The notes under the pieces were generated by a model that searched no databases, had not been told where the DNA came from, and saw nothing but the letters and a program-made list of their open reading frames with translations. DNA of 64,000 nt from Pseudorhodoferax sp047601025 (GTDB taxonomy: Bacteria; Pseudomonadota; Gammaproteobacteria; Burkholderiales; Burkholderiaceae_C): contig NZ_JASGJZ010000001.1 of NCBI RefSeq assembly GCF_047601025.1, positions 930,001 through 994,000 on the forward strand, written 5' to 3'. This document shows positions 38,068-45,657 of this stretch, one piece after another; positions within the stretch are counted from its first letter, which is position 1; each line of letters begins with the position of its first letter. The translations under genes were made by a program, and so were the position numbers.

Positions 38068-39335
38068 CGCCGCCCGCGGCGCCGGCGCTCGGCATCGACT
38101 TCGGCACCTCCAATTCCGCGGTCGCCCACGTCGGCGCGGACGGCCTGGCCCGCGCACTGCCGGTCGAGGGCGCGCACACCACGCTGCCGACCGCCGTCTT
38201 CTACAACACCGAGGAAGGCCTGCGCCATTTCGGCCGCGACGCGGTGGCGCAGTACCTGGCCGGCTTCGAGGGGCGGCTGATGCGCTCGCTCAAGAGCGTG
38301 CTGGGCAGTCCGCTGATGCAGGAGGCCACGGCCATCGGCGACGCGCTGGTGCGCCTGCAGGACGTGGTCGCGCTGTTCCTCGCCGAGCTGGCCGCGCGGG
38401 CCGAACGGCAACTGGGCGCGCGGCCGCGCCGCGTGGTGCTGGGCCGGCCCGTGCACTTCGTCGACGACGACCCGGTGCGCGACCGCCAGGCCGAGGACAG
38501 CCTGCGCGCGGCCGCCCGCAGCGCCGGCTTCGAGCAGGTCGCCTTCCAGTACGAGCCGATCGCCGCCGCGCTGGACTACGAGCGCCGCATCGCGCGCGAG
38601 GCCGTGGTGCTGGTGGCCGACATCGGTGGCGGCACCTCGGACTTCACGGTCGTGCGGCTGGCCCCGGACCGCCGGCTGCACGCCGACCGCAGCGCCGACG
38701 TGCTGGCCACGCGCGGCGTGCACGTCGGCGGCACGGACTTCGACCAGCGGCTGAACCTGGCGCGCGTGATGCCGGCACTGGGCCTGGGCCACCACGGGCC
38801 GGACGGGCGCGAGGTGCCGAGCAAGGTGTTCTTCGAACTGTCGTCCTGGCACCTGATCCACTGGCTGAGCGGGCCCAGGGCGCAGTGCGAGGCGCGCGGC
38901 CTGCGCGTGAACTACGGCGACCTGCGGCTGCACGAGCGGCTGATGCGGGTGCTCGAGCACGGCCAGGGCCACCGCATCGCCGAGACCGTGGAGCGGGCCA
39001 AGATCGAGGCCTCGCTGCGCGATGCGCCGGCGGACATGGAACTCGGCTGCGTCGAGCCCGGCCTGCACGTCGCCCTGACGCCGCGGCAGCTGGCCGAGGA
39101 ACTGGCCGCCCTGCTGGCACAGGTCGTGGGCTGCGCGCAGGACTGCGTGCGCGCCGCCGGCATCGCGCCCGCCGGCCTGCAGGCCATCTACCTGACCGGC
39201 GGCTCGTCGGCGCTGCGGCCGTTCCAGGCGGCGCTGGCGGCCGGCCTGCCGGGCGTGCCGCTGGTCGAGGGCGACCTGTTCGGCGGCGTGGCGGCCGGGC
39301 TGGCCTACCAGGCGCGGGCGCTGTACGGCCGCTGA
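38064..39335 (+). CDS. Hsp70-like ATPase (YegD type), no substrate-binding domain
   Basis: A 423-residue member of the actin/Hsp70 ATPase fold. It has phosphate-1 motif GIDFGTSNSAVAHVG near residues 10-24, EPIAAALDYERRI, and phosphate-2 motif VADIGGGTSDFTVVRL near 188. The adenosine motif is YLTGGSSALRPFQAAL near 375. It lacks the DnaK substrate-binding and lid domains, like E. coli YegD, which is a putative chaperone of unknown clients. The GTG start overlaps the MscS-like stop. The stop lies one base from that of convergent nagZ. Confidence 0.86.
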   Translation: MTPPAAPALGIDFGTSNSAVAHVGADGLARALPVEGAHTTLPTAVFYNTEEGLRHFGRDAVAQYLAGFEGRLMRSLKSVLGSPLMQEATAIGDALVRLQDVVALFLAELAARAERQLGARPRRVVLGRPVHFVDDDPVRDRQAEDSLRAAARSAGFEQVAFQYEPIAAALDYERRIAREAVVLVADIGGGTSDFTVVRLAPDRRLHADRSADVLATRGVHVGGTDFDQRLNLARVMPALGLGHHGPDGREVPSKVFFELSSWHLIHWLSGPRAQCEARGLRVNYGDLRLHERLMRVLEHGQGHRIAETVERAKIEASLRDAPADMELGCVEPGLHVALTPRQLAEELAALLAQVVGCAQDCVRAAGIAPAGLQAIYLTGGSSALRPFQAALAAGLPGVPLVEGDLFGGVAAGLAYQARALYGR

Positions 39336-39336
39336 A

Positions 39337-40416
39337 TCAGGGCAGCTTCCAGAGCGCCTGCATGTAGGCCGGCTGCGTCATCAGCGCCTCCCAGCCGGGC
39401 GCCGGCGCCAGCGGCAGCAGCGCCAGCCGGCGCAGCTCGGAAGCCTCCGACGGCTGCCAGCGGCCCTCGACCTGCGCGCGGGCCACGCCGTCGATCAGCG
39501 CATCCAGCGCTTCGCCGCCGTCCAGCGACTGGTTGCACAGCAGGGCCAGGTCGCAGCCGGCGTCCAGCGCCGCGAGCGCGGCCTCGGCGTAGTCCAGCGT
39601 GCGGCCGTCGAGCCGGCGCGCGCCGGCCATGCTCAGGTCGTCGCTGAAGATGGCGCCGCCGAAGCCCAGCGTGCCGCGCAGGACGTCCTGCAGCCAGCGG
39701 CGCGAGAAGCCGGCCGGGCGGGCGTCGACGCGGGGATAGACCACGTGCGCCGGCATCACGGCCGTCAGCACGCCGTCGAGCCAGCGGTAGGGCTGGGCGT
39801 CGTCGGCCAGGATGGCCTTGAGGCTGCGGCGGTCCACCGGCATGTCGGTGTGCGAGTCGGCGCGCACGAAGCCGTGGCCGGGAAAGTGCTTGCCGCAATT
39901 GGCCATGCCGGCCTGCAGCAGGCCGTGCGCGAGGCAGCGCGCCAGCATGGCGACGACGCGCGGATCGCGCGCGAAGGCGCGGTCGCCGATCACGGTGCTG
40001 CCGCCGTGGTCCAGGTCCAGCACCGGCGTGAAGCTGAAGTCCACGCCGCAGGCGCGCAGCTCGGCGCCGAGCACGTAGCCGCAGGCGGTGGCCGCGGCCA
40101 TGGCGGCCAGTGCGCCTTCGCCCGGCAGGGGGCCGGCGTCCTGCATCCAGCGTGCGCCGAGCGCGCGCATCGGCGGCAGGTGGGTGAAGCCGTCGGTGCG
40201 GAAGCGCTGCACGCGGCCGCCCTCGTGGTCCACGCAGACCAGCAGGTCGGGCCGCAGGGCCTTGATCTCGGCGCACAGGGCCGTGAGCTGGGCGCGGTCC
40301 TGCCAGTTGCGGCCGAACAGGATCATGCCGCCGACCAGCGGGTGGGCGAGGCGGCGGCGGTCGTCGTCGGTCAGCGCGGTGCCAGCGATGTCGATGACGA
40401 GGGGGGCGTGCTGCAT
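39337..40416 (-). CDS. nagZ: Beta-N-acetylhexosaminidase
   Basis: NagZ (GH3) removes GlcNAc from anhydromuropeptides in cytoplasmic peptidoglycan recycling. The 359-residue protein has PLVGGMILFGRNWQD, VDHEGGRVQRFRTDGFT, NCGKHFPGHGFVRADSH with the mobile catalytic-loop histidine region, and IFSDDLSMAGA with the nucleophile aspartate. The frame extends 60 codons into the upstream repeat, but ATG 40416 (MQHAPLVIDIAGT) starts with the family. It ends the lepA...acpS-nagZ series on the minus strand and is separated from acpS by a repeat element. Confidence 0.94.
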   Translation of the reverse strand: MQHAPLVIDIAGTALTDDDRRRLAHPLVGGMILFGRNWQDRAQLTALCAEIKALRPDLLVCVDHEGGRVQRFRTDGFTHLPPMRALGARWMQDAGPLPGEGALAAMAAATACGYVLGAELRACGVDFSFTPVLDLDHGGSTVIGDRAFARDPRVVAMLARCLAHGLLQAGMANCGKHFPGHGFVRADSHTDMPVDRRSLKAILADDAQPYRWLDGVLTAVMPAHVVYPRVDARPAGFSRRWLQDVLRGTLGFGGAIFSDDLSMAGARRLDGRTLDYAEAALAALDAGCDLALLCNQSLDGGEALDALIDGVARAQVEGRWQPSEASELRRLALLPLAPAPGWEALMTQPAYMQALWKLP

Positions 40417-40439
40417 GTCAGTTCTCCACGGCGCTGGCG

Positions 40440-40683
40440 CGCCACCCGCAGCGCATGCAACCGGGCCGCAGGCAGGGGTTCGAAAGGCCGCGGAGCAGGC
40501 CATGCCAGCGGGCGCCGCGGGCCGGCTTGGCCGGACCGCAGGCATGCCTTGCAGGCTGCAGCCGCTCCGGAGAAGCAGCCTCGTCGGGCCGTCCAAACCT
40601 GCGCAGGCAGGCTGGGAGCCGCGGCCCGCCGCCCCTCGGAGGGGGTTGGCGCAGCGCGGAGCGCGCAGACCGGGGGTGCTTCA
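40440..40683 (-). repeat. Dispersed intergenic repeat, copy C (acpS-nagZ)
   Basis: Read on the minus strand this starts TGAAGCACCCCCGGTC, immediately after the acpS stop (whose own TGAAG is duplicated beside it), and runs to just before nagZ. It aligns with copy A at both ends: CCAACCCCCTCC near the start, and CATGGCCTGCTCCGCGGCC (complement at 40486-40504) with CGAACC and GGGTGGCGCGCCA near the end. Copy C carries about 65 extra bases in the middle. Confidence 0.75.
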
Positions 40684-40685
40684 CT

Positions 40686-41078
40686 TCAGTTCTTCTCGAC
40701 GACCACGAAGCTGGCCGCATAGTCGGTCTCGTCCGTCAGCGTGACGTGGGCCGTCAGGCCCCGCGCCTCGAACCAGGTTTTCAGCTCGCCGTGCAGCACG
40801 ATGACCGGCTGGCCGCTGGCCAGGTTGGCGATCTCGCAGGCGCGCCAGGTCATCGGCATGCGCATGCCCAGGCCGATGGCCTTGCTGAAGGCCTCCTTGG
40901 CCGAGAAGCGCGTGGCGAGGAAGCGCAGGCCGCGCTCGGGCCAGCGCGCGCTGCGGCGGCGGAACACCGCCAGCTCGCCGTCGCCGAGCACCTTCTCGGC
41001 GAAGCGCTCGCCGTGCCGCGCGACGCTCTCGCGGATGCGGCGCACGTCGCAGATGTCGGTGCCCAGGCCGTGGATCAT
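40686..41078 (-). CDS. acpS: Holo-[acyl-carrier-protein] synthase
   Basis: Transfers 4'-phosphopantetheine from CoA to the serine of AcpP. The 130-residue protein starts MIHGLGTDICDVRRIRES, with the metal-binding aspartate in GTDI. RFLATRFSAKEAFSKAIGLG holds the conserved K-E-A motif. The open frame continues 50 codons upstream through a hairpin region; ATG 41078 begins the family. Its substrate acpP lies 12.5 kb away in the fab cluster. It is followed by repeat copy C and preceded by pdxJ, the usual pdxJ-acpS order. Confidence 0.95.
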   Translation of the reverse strand: MIHGLGTDICDVRRIRESVARHGERFAEKVLGDGELAVFRRRSARWPERGLRFLATRFSAKEAFSKAIGLGMRMPMTWRACEIANLASGQPVIVLHGELKTWFEARGLTAHVTLTDETDYAASFVVVEKN

Positions 41079-41108
41079 GCACGTGCCCGGCCGGCTGCGC
41101 CAGGGACG

Positions 41109-41134
41109 CGCTGCGGCCCCTTCGGGGCGCAGCG
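41109..41134 (-). repeat. Long hairpin between pdxJ and acpS
   Basis: CGCTGCG, CCCC, TTC loop, GGGG, CGCAGCG (41109-41134) makes an eleven-pair stem with one bulged base in the 88-base pdxJ-acpS gap. There is no T run on the minus strand after it, so an RNA-processing or mRNA-stability role is more likely than termination. Confidence 0.45.
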
Positions 41135-41166
41135 AGTATGCGACGCGACGGACGCGGGGGCCATGT

Positions 41167-41922
41167 TCATGCCGCGATGCGCGCCAGGTAGGCGCGCACG
41201 GTTTCGGCGTAGCCCAGTTCCAGCGCATCGGCGATCAGCGCATGGCCGATCGACACCTCCTGCACGGCCGGGCAGGCCTGCAGGAAGGGCGTGAGGTTGG
41301 CGCGGTTCAGGTCGTGGCCGGCATTGACGCCCAGGCCGGCCGCCGCGGCGGCCGCAGCGGCGCGGGCGAAGGCATCGAGCACCTCGGCCTGGCGCGCCGT
41401 GCCGAAGGCCGCGGCGTAGGGCTCGGTGTAGAGCTCCACGCGGTCGGCGCCGACGGCGCGCGCGCCGGCCATGGCGGCGGGATCGGCGTCCATGAACAGG
41501 CTCACGCGCACGCCCAGCGCGCGGGCCTCGGCGATCAGGGGCCGCAAGCGCTCGCCGTCGCGCGCGAGATCCCATCCATGGTCGCTGGTGAACTGGTCCT
41601 CGCTGTCGGGCACGAAGGTGCACTGCGTGGGCCGCACGGCGCGCACGAAGTCCATCAGGTTCTGGAACGGGTTGCCCTCGATGTTGAACTCGCGGCCGGG
41701 CCAGGCCTGCATCCGCTGCGCCAGTTCGTGCACGTCGCCGGCACGGATGTGGCGCGCGTCGGGCCGCGGGTGCACGGTGATGCCGTGCGCGCCGGCCGCC
41801 AGGCACAGCTCCGCCGCGCGCAGCACGCTGGGGATGCCCAGGTGCCGCGTGTTGCGCACCAGCGCGACCTTGTTGACGTTGACGGACAGCGCGCAGCGCA
41901 GCGCAGAGGTGGGAGAGGTCAT
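41167..41922 (-). CDS. pdxJ: Pyridoxine 5'-phosphate synthase
   Basis: Last step of de novo PLP synthesis, joining amino-acetone phosphate and deoxyxylulose phosphate. The 251-residue TIM barrel shows LSVNVNKVALVRNTRH, GITVHPRPDARHI, FNIEGNP, CTFVPDSEDQFTSDHGWDL, VSLFMDAD, ELYTEPYA and GVNAGHDLN, all family hallmarks. ATG 41922 overlaps the recO stop in ATGA. The linked order recO-pdxJ-acpS is conserved widely in proteobacteria. Confidence 0.96.
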   Translation of the reverse strand: MTSPTSALRCALSVNVNKVALVRNTRHLGIPSVLRAAELCLAAGAHGITVHPRPDARHIRAGDVHELAQRMQAWPGREFNIEGNPFQNLMDFVRAVRPTQCTFVPDSEDQFTSDHGWDLARDGERLRPLIAEARALGVRVSLFMDADPAAMAGARAVGADRVELYTEPYAAAFGTARQAEVLDAFARAAAAAAAAGLGVNAGHDLNRANLTPFLQACPAVQEVSIGHALIADALELGYAETVRAYLARIAA

Positions 41923-42668
41923 AGGGCTTGCAGGTCCAGCAGCAGCTGCCGCGTATGCAGCGCGGCGCCGCCGCAATGGTAGTGCAGCAGGTTGCGCAGC
42001 TGCGGCTTGAGCGCCCCGTTGAGATGGGCGCAGGCATGCAGCGTGGCCATGAAGGGCGCGGCATCCTGCAGCGCCTGCTGCAGCGCCTGCCACTGCGCGC
42101 CGGCCAGGCCGGCGCGGTCGTCCCCATGGCGCGCACGCAGGCCGCCTTCGGGCACCAGCACGTACTGCGCGGCGGGATCCAGCGGCGCCAGCGTGGCGGT
42201 CTCGGCGTCCAGCGCCGGCAGCACGCCGGTCTCGCGCAGCAGCAGCAGCTCGAAGCTGCGCAGCACGGCCTGCTGCGCCTCGCCGTGCTCGCTGGCCAGC
42301 AGCGCCACGGCCTGAGCGTAGGCGTCGAACAGCTCGGGGTGCGCGTCCTCGCGCGCCAGCAGGCGCAGCAGCAACTCGTTCAGGTAGTAGCCGGCCAGCA
42401 GCGCGCCGCCGGTCGGCATGACGTGGCCGCCGGCCCATTCGGCGCCCTTGAGCGTGCGGATCTCGCCATCGCCGCCGAAGGACAGGCGCAGCGCCTGCAG
42501 CGGCAGCAGCACGGGGCGGAAGCCCGAGCTGGGCCGCTTGGCGCCCTTGGCCACCAGCGCCACGCGGCCATGGCGCCGCGTGAACACGTCCAGGATCAGG
42601 CTGGATTCGCTCCAGTCGTAGCGGTGCAGCACATAGGCCGGCTCGTCGAGGACACGCCTGGTGGCCAC
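41919..42668 (-). CDS. recO: DNA repair protein RecO
   Basis: RecO helps load RecA on SSB-coated single-stranded DNA in RecFOR repair. The 249-residue protein opens with an OB fold, ATRRVLDEPAYVLHRYDWSE then SSLILDVFTRRHG and LVAKGAKRPSSGFRPVLLP. A helical C-terminal domain follows. The start is GTG 42668, four bases after the era stop; a nearby ATG is out of frame. I see no zinc-binding cysteine cluster, as in other proteobacterial RecO proteins. Confidence 0.94.
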   Translation of the reverse strand: MATRRVLDEPAYVLHRYDWSESSLILDVFTRRHGRVALVAKGAKRPSSGFRPVLLPLQALRLSFGGDGEIRTLKGAEWAGGHVMPTGGALLAGYYLNELLLRLLAREDAHPELFDAYAQAVALLASEHGEAQQAVLRSFELLLLRETGVLPALDAETATLAPLDPAAQYVLVPEGGLRARHGDDRAGLAGAQWQALQQALQDAAPFMATLHACAHLNGALKPQLRNLLHYHCGGAALHTRQLLLDLQAL

Positions 42669-42672
42669 ATCC

Positions 42673-43617
42673 TCACTCGTAGCCGAAGGAGCGCACGCGC
42701 GCCTCGTCGTCGGCCCAGCCCGAACGCACCTTGACCCACAGCTCGATGAAGACCTTGGCGTCCAGCAGCCGCTCCAGCTCCACGCGCGCCTCGGTGCCGA
42801 TGCGCTTGATGCGCTCGCCCTTGTCGCCGATGACCATGGCCTTGTGGCCGTCGCGCTCGACCACGATGGTGGCCGCGATGCGCACCATGCGGCCCGGGCC
42901 GCTGCGCGCGGGCTCCTCGTCGAACTTGTCGATGACGACGGTGGAGGTATAGGGCAGTTCGTCGCCGGTCAGGCGGAACAGCTTCTCGCGCACGGTCTCG
43001 CTGACCAGGAAGCGCTCGCTGCGGTCGGTCAGCTCGTCCTCGGCGTACCACCAGGGCTGCTCGGGCAGGTAGCGCTCGCAGATCGCGAACAGGCGCTCGA
43101 CGTCCTTGGGGTTCTTGGCCGACATCGGCACGAACTCGGTGAACGGATGCCGCTCCTGCATGGACTTGAGCCAGGGCGCCAGCTCGCCGCGGCGGTGCAC
43201 CTTGTCGAGCTTGTTGGCCACCAGCAGCACCGGCACGCCGGGCTTGAGCAGCGACAGCACCTTGGCGTCGGCCAGCGCGAAGCTGCCGGCCTCGACCACG
43301 AACAGCACCAGGTCCACGTCGCCGACGGCGCCCAGCACGGTCTTGTTCAGCGAGCGGTTCAGCGCGTTGTCGTGCCGCGTCTGGAAGCCCGGCGTGTCCA
43401 CGAACACGAACTGCGCGGCGCCGATCGTGTGGATGCCGGTGATGCGGTGGCGCGTGGTCTGCGCCTTGCGCGAGGTGATGCTGATCTTCTGGCCGACCAG
43501 CGCGTTCAGCAGCGTGGACTTGCCGACGTTGGGCTTGCCGACGATGGCGATCAGTCCGCAGCGCTGCGGACCGGCCGGGGCGGCGTGCTCGGGGGCGGCG
43601 GGCGTTTGCTCTGTCAT
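42673..43617 (-). CDS. era: GTPase Era
   Basis: An essential GTPase that binds the 3' end of 16S rRNA during 30S assembly. The 314-residue protein has G1 VGKPNVGKSTLLNALVG near residues 25-41, the switch segment TTRHRITG, G3 DTPGF, and G4 NKLD. A C-terminal KH domain contains VIGDKGERIKRIGTEAR. ATG 43617 overlaps the rnc stop by four bases. The rnc-era-recO arrangement is classic; RNase III processes the rRNA that Era then helps assemble. Confidence 0.97.
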   Translation of the reverse strand: MTEQTPAAPEHAAPAGPQRCGLIAIVGKPNVGKSTLLNALVGQKISITSRKAQTTRHRITGIHTIGAAQFVFVDTPGFQTRHDNALNRSLNKTVLGAVGDVDLVLFVVEAGSFALADAKVLSLLKPGVPVLLVANKLDKVHRRGELAPWLKSMQERHPFTEFVPMSAKNPKDVERLFAICERYLPEQPWWYAEDELTDRSERFLVSETVREKLFRLTGDELPYTSTVVIDKFDEEPARSGPGRMVRIAATIVVERDGHKAMVIGDKGERIKRIGTEARVELERLLDAKVFIELWVKVRSGWADDEARVRSFGYE

Positions 43618-44294
43618 GGCTTGCTCGCTTTCAGTCTGGCCAGCATGGCGGCCGCGGCGGCCTGCTCGGCAGCGCGGCGCGAGCCGCCGATGCCGCGCTC
43701 GGCCAGGCCCAGCTCCTCGACCGTGCACTCCACGTCGAAGGTCTGGCGGTGCGCCGCGCCCAGCGTGCTGACCACGCGGTAGGCCGGCAGCTTCATCTTG
43801 CGGCCCTGCAGCCATTCCTGCAATTCCGTCTTGGCGTCCTTGCCGATGGCCTGCATCTGCGGGTTGATCGCGACCTTGGCGAACAGCCGGTGCACCAGCG
43901 CTTCGCCGGCCGCGAAGCCGCCGTCCAGGTAGACCGCGCCGATCAGCGCCTCCAGCGCATCGGCCAGGATGGAGGGGCGGCGGTGGCCGCCGGAGCGGGC
44001 CTCGCCCTCGCCCAGGCGCAGCAGGTCGGGCAGGCCCAGGCCCAGCGCGATCTGGTGCAGCGTGTCCTGCTTGACCAGGTTGGCGCGCACGCGCGAGAGG
44101 TCGCCCTCGGGCTGGTCCGACAGGCGCTGGTACAGCAGGCCCGAGATGGCCAGGCTCAGCACCGAGTCGCCCAGGAATTCCAGCCGCTCGTTGTGGTCCG
44201 CCGAGAAACTGCGGTGGGTGATGGCGCGCAGCAGCAGGCGCTCGTCGGAAAAACGGTGTTGCAGCCGCTGCTGCAGCGCAGTCAGGTCGAGCAT
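43614..44294 (-). CDS. rnc: Ribonuclease III
   Basis: Cleaves double-stranded RNA, including rRNA precursors. The 226-residue protein has the RNase III signature NERLEFLGDSVLSLAIS near residues 36-52. A second acidic site lies at LADALEALIGAVYLDGG, and a C-terminal double-stranded RNA-binding domain runs from about 152 to the end (KTELQEWLQGR...). ATG 44294 is preferred over the GTG one codon earlier. It lies 13 bases after the DUF4845 gene and overlaps era. Confidence 0.97.
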   Translation of the reverse strand: MLDLTALQQRLQHRFSDERLLLRAITHRSFSADHNERLEFLGDSVLSLAISGLLYQRLSDQPEGDLSRVRANLVKQDTLHQIALGLGLPDLLRLGEGEARSGGHRRPSILADALEALIGAVYLDGGFAAGEALVHRLFAKVAINPQMQAIGKDAKTELQEWLQGRKMKLPAYRVVSTLGAAHRQTFDVECTVEELGLAERGIGGSRRAAEQAAAAAMLARLKASKP

Positions 44295-44307
44295 CACGGG
44301 CGCGGCG

Positions 44308-44673
44308 CTACCGGGACCGGCCCCGGTACTTCAGCAGCAGATAGGCCGGGCCGAACAGCTCGATCTCCTTGTCGTAGGCAAAGGAGACGACGACCTTCTC
44401 GCCCTGCTTGCCGACCTCCAGGTCGCTGCCCTTGATCGAGGTGATGTCGTCGACCTGCGCCGCGCGGTCGAAGATCTGGCGCACCTCGGCCACCGTGGTG
44501 CCGGCGCAAGCCCGGTCCACGGCCTTGCGGATGGCCTGGTACTCGAGGACCGTGGGCACGATCCTGGCGCCGATCACGAACGCGAACACGACCAGCGCAC
44601 CGACGATCAGCACGCCGAAGAAGCTCAGTCCCGCCTGGCGGGCGCCCGGACGCCGGATCTTCCGGTTGTGCAC
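44308..44673 (-). CDS. DUF4845 small membrane protein
   Basis: A 121-residue protein with a basic N-terminus (MHNRKIRRPGARQAG), one hydrophobic helix (about 16-38, LSFFGVLIVGALVVFAFVIG), then a periplasmic-type domain with VLEYQAIRKAVDRA and KVVVSFAYDKEIELFGPAYLLL. This is the DUF4845 family, nearly always between lepB and rnc in beta- and gammaproteobacteria. Function is unknown; the location suggests a link to secretion or signal-peptide processing. It starts 15 bases after lepB. Confidence 0.88.
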   Translation of the reverse strand: MHNRKIRRPGARQAGLSFFGVLIVGALVVFAFVIGARIVPTVLEYQAIRKAVDRACAGTTVAEVRQIFDRAAQVDDITSIKGSDLEVGKQGEKVVVSFAYDKEIELFGPAYLLLKYRGRSR

Positions 44674-44688
44674 TGCCCCCGCCCTCCG

Positions 44689-45657
44689 TCAGTCGAATGC
44701 GCCGATGCGGCCGAAGTCGCCGAAGTTCATCCAGATGAAGAACGCCTTGCCGACGATGTTGCCGTCGGGCACGAAGCCCCAGTAGCGCGAGTCCAGCGAG
44801 TTGTCGCGGTTGTCGCCCATCATGAAGTAGTGGCCCGGGGGTACCTTGCAGACCACGCCCTCGACGCTGTAGCGGCACTGGTCCTTGAACGCGAAGTTCT
44901 CCACGCCCGGGATGAAGGCCGGCCGGTCATCGTCGATCAGCAGGCGGTGCGGCTTGCCGCCCAGTTGCTCCTGGTACTGCTTGAAGTAGCGCATCGCGTC
45001 CTTGTCGAAGAACTCGGGCACGGGCTGGATCGGCACCGGCTGGCCGTTGATGGTCAGGCGCTTGTTCAGGTAGGCCACCTCGTCGCCGGGGATGCCGACC
45101 ACGCGCTTGATGTAGTCCAGGCTGGGCTTGGGCGGGTAGCGGAACACCACCACGTCGCCGCGCGCGAGCGGCTGGCCCTCGGTGATCTTGGTGTTCAGCA
45201 CCGGCAGGCGGACGCCGTAGTGGTATTTGTTGACCAGGATGAGGTCGCCGACCAGCAGCGTCGGGATCATCGAGCCCGAAGGGATCTTGAACGGCTCGAA
45301 CAGGAACGAGCGCAGCAGGAACACGACCAGGATCACCGGGAACAGCCCGGCCGTCCAGTCCAGCCACCAGGGCTGCTGCAGGATGAGGCTGCGGGCCTCG
45401 GCCAGATCGACATTGTCGACCTGGGTGATGCCCTTGCCGGCCAGCTCCTGGCGGCGCTGGGCGGTCTGCTGCTCCAGCCGCTCGGCCGCGGCGCGGCGGC
45501 GCGGCAGGAAGACGAAGCGCTCGGCCAGCCAGTAGGCCCCGGTCACGACCGTGGCCATGAACAGCAGCAGCGCGAAATTGCCTTCGATGCGCCCCAGGTA
45601 CCAGGCCCCGCCGTAGGCCACGAAGGCCGCGAGGATCGCGGCGGTCAGCGCTGGCAT
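44689..45657 (-). CDS. lepB: Signal peptidase I
   Basis: Cleaves signal peptides from exported proteins at the periplasmic face of the inner membrane. The 322-residue protein has two N-terminal membrane helices, then a third ahead of FEPFKIPSGSMIPTLLVGD with the catalytic serine. VVVFRYPPKPSLDYIKRVVG holds the catalytic lysine, and FMMGDNRDNSLDSRYWGFV is the box E motif. ATG 45657 shares its A with the lepA stop. Size and topology resemble E. coli LepB. Confidence 0.96.
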   Translation of the reverse strand: MPALTAAILAAFVAYGGAWYLGRIEGNFALLLFMATVVTGAYWLAERFVFLPRRRAAAERLEQQTAQRRQELAGKGITQVDNVDLAEARSLILQQPWWLDWTAGLFPVILVVFLLRSFLFEPFKIPSGSMIPTLLVGDLILVNKYHYGVRLPVLNTKITEGQPLARGDVVVFRYPPKPSLDYIKRVVGIPGDEVAYLNKRLTINGQPVPIQPVPEFFDKDAMRYFKQYQEQLGGKPHRLLIDDDRPAFIPGVENFAFKDQCRYSVEGVVCKVPPGHYFMMGDNRDNSLDSRYWGFVPDGNIVGKAFFIWMNFGDFGRIGAFD

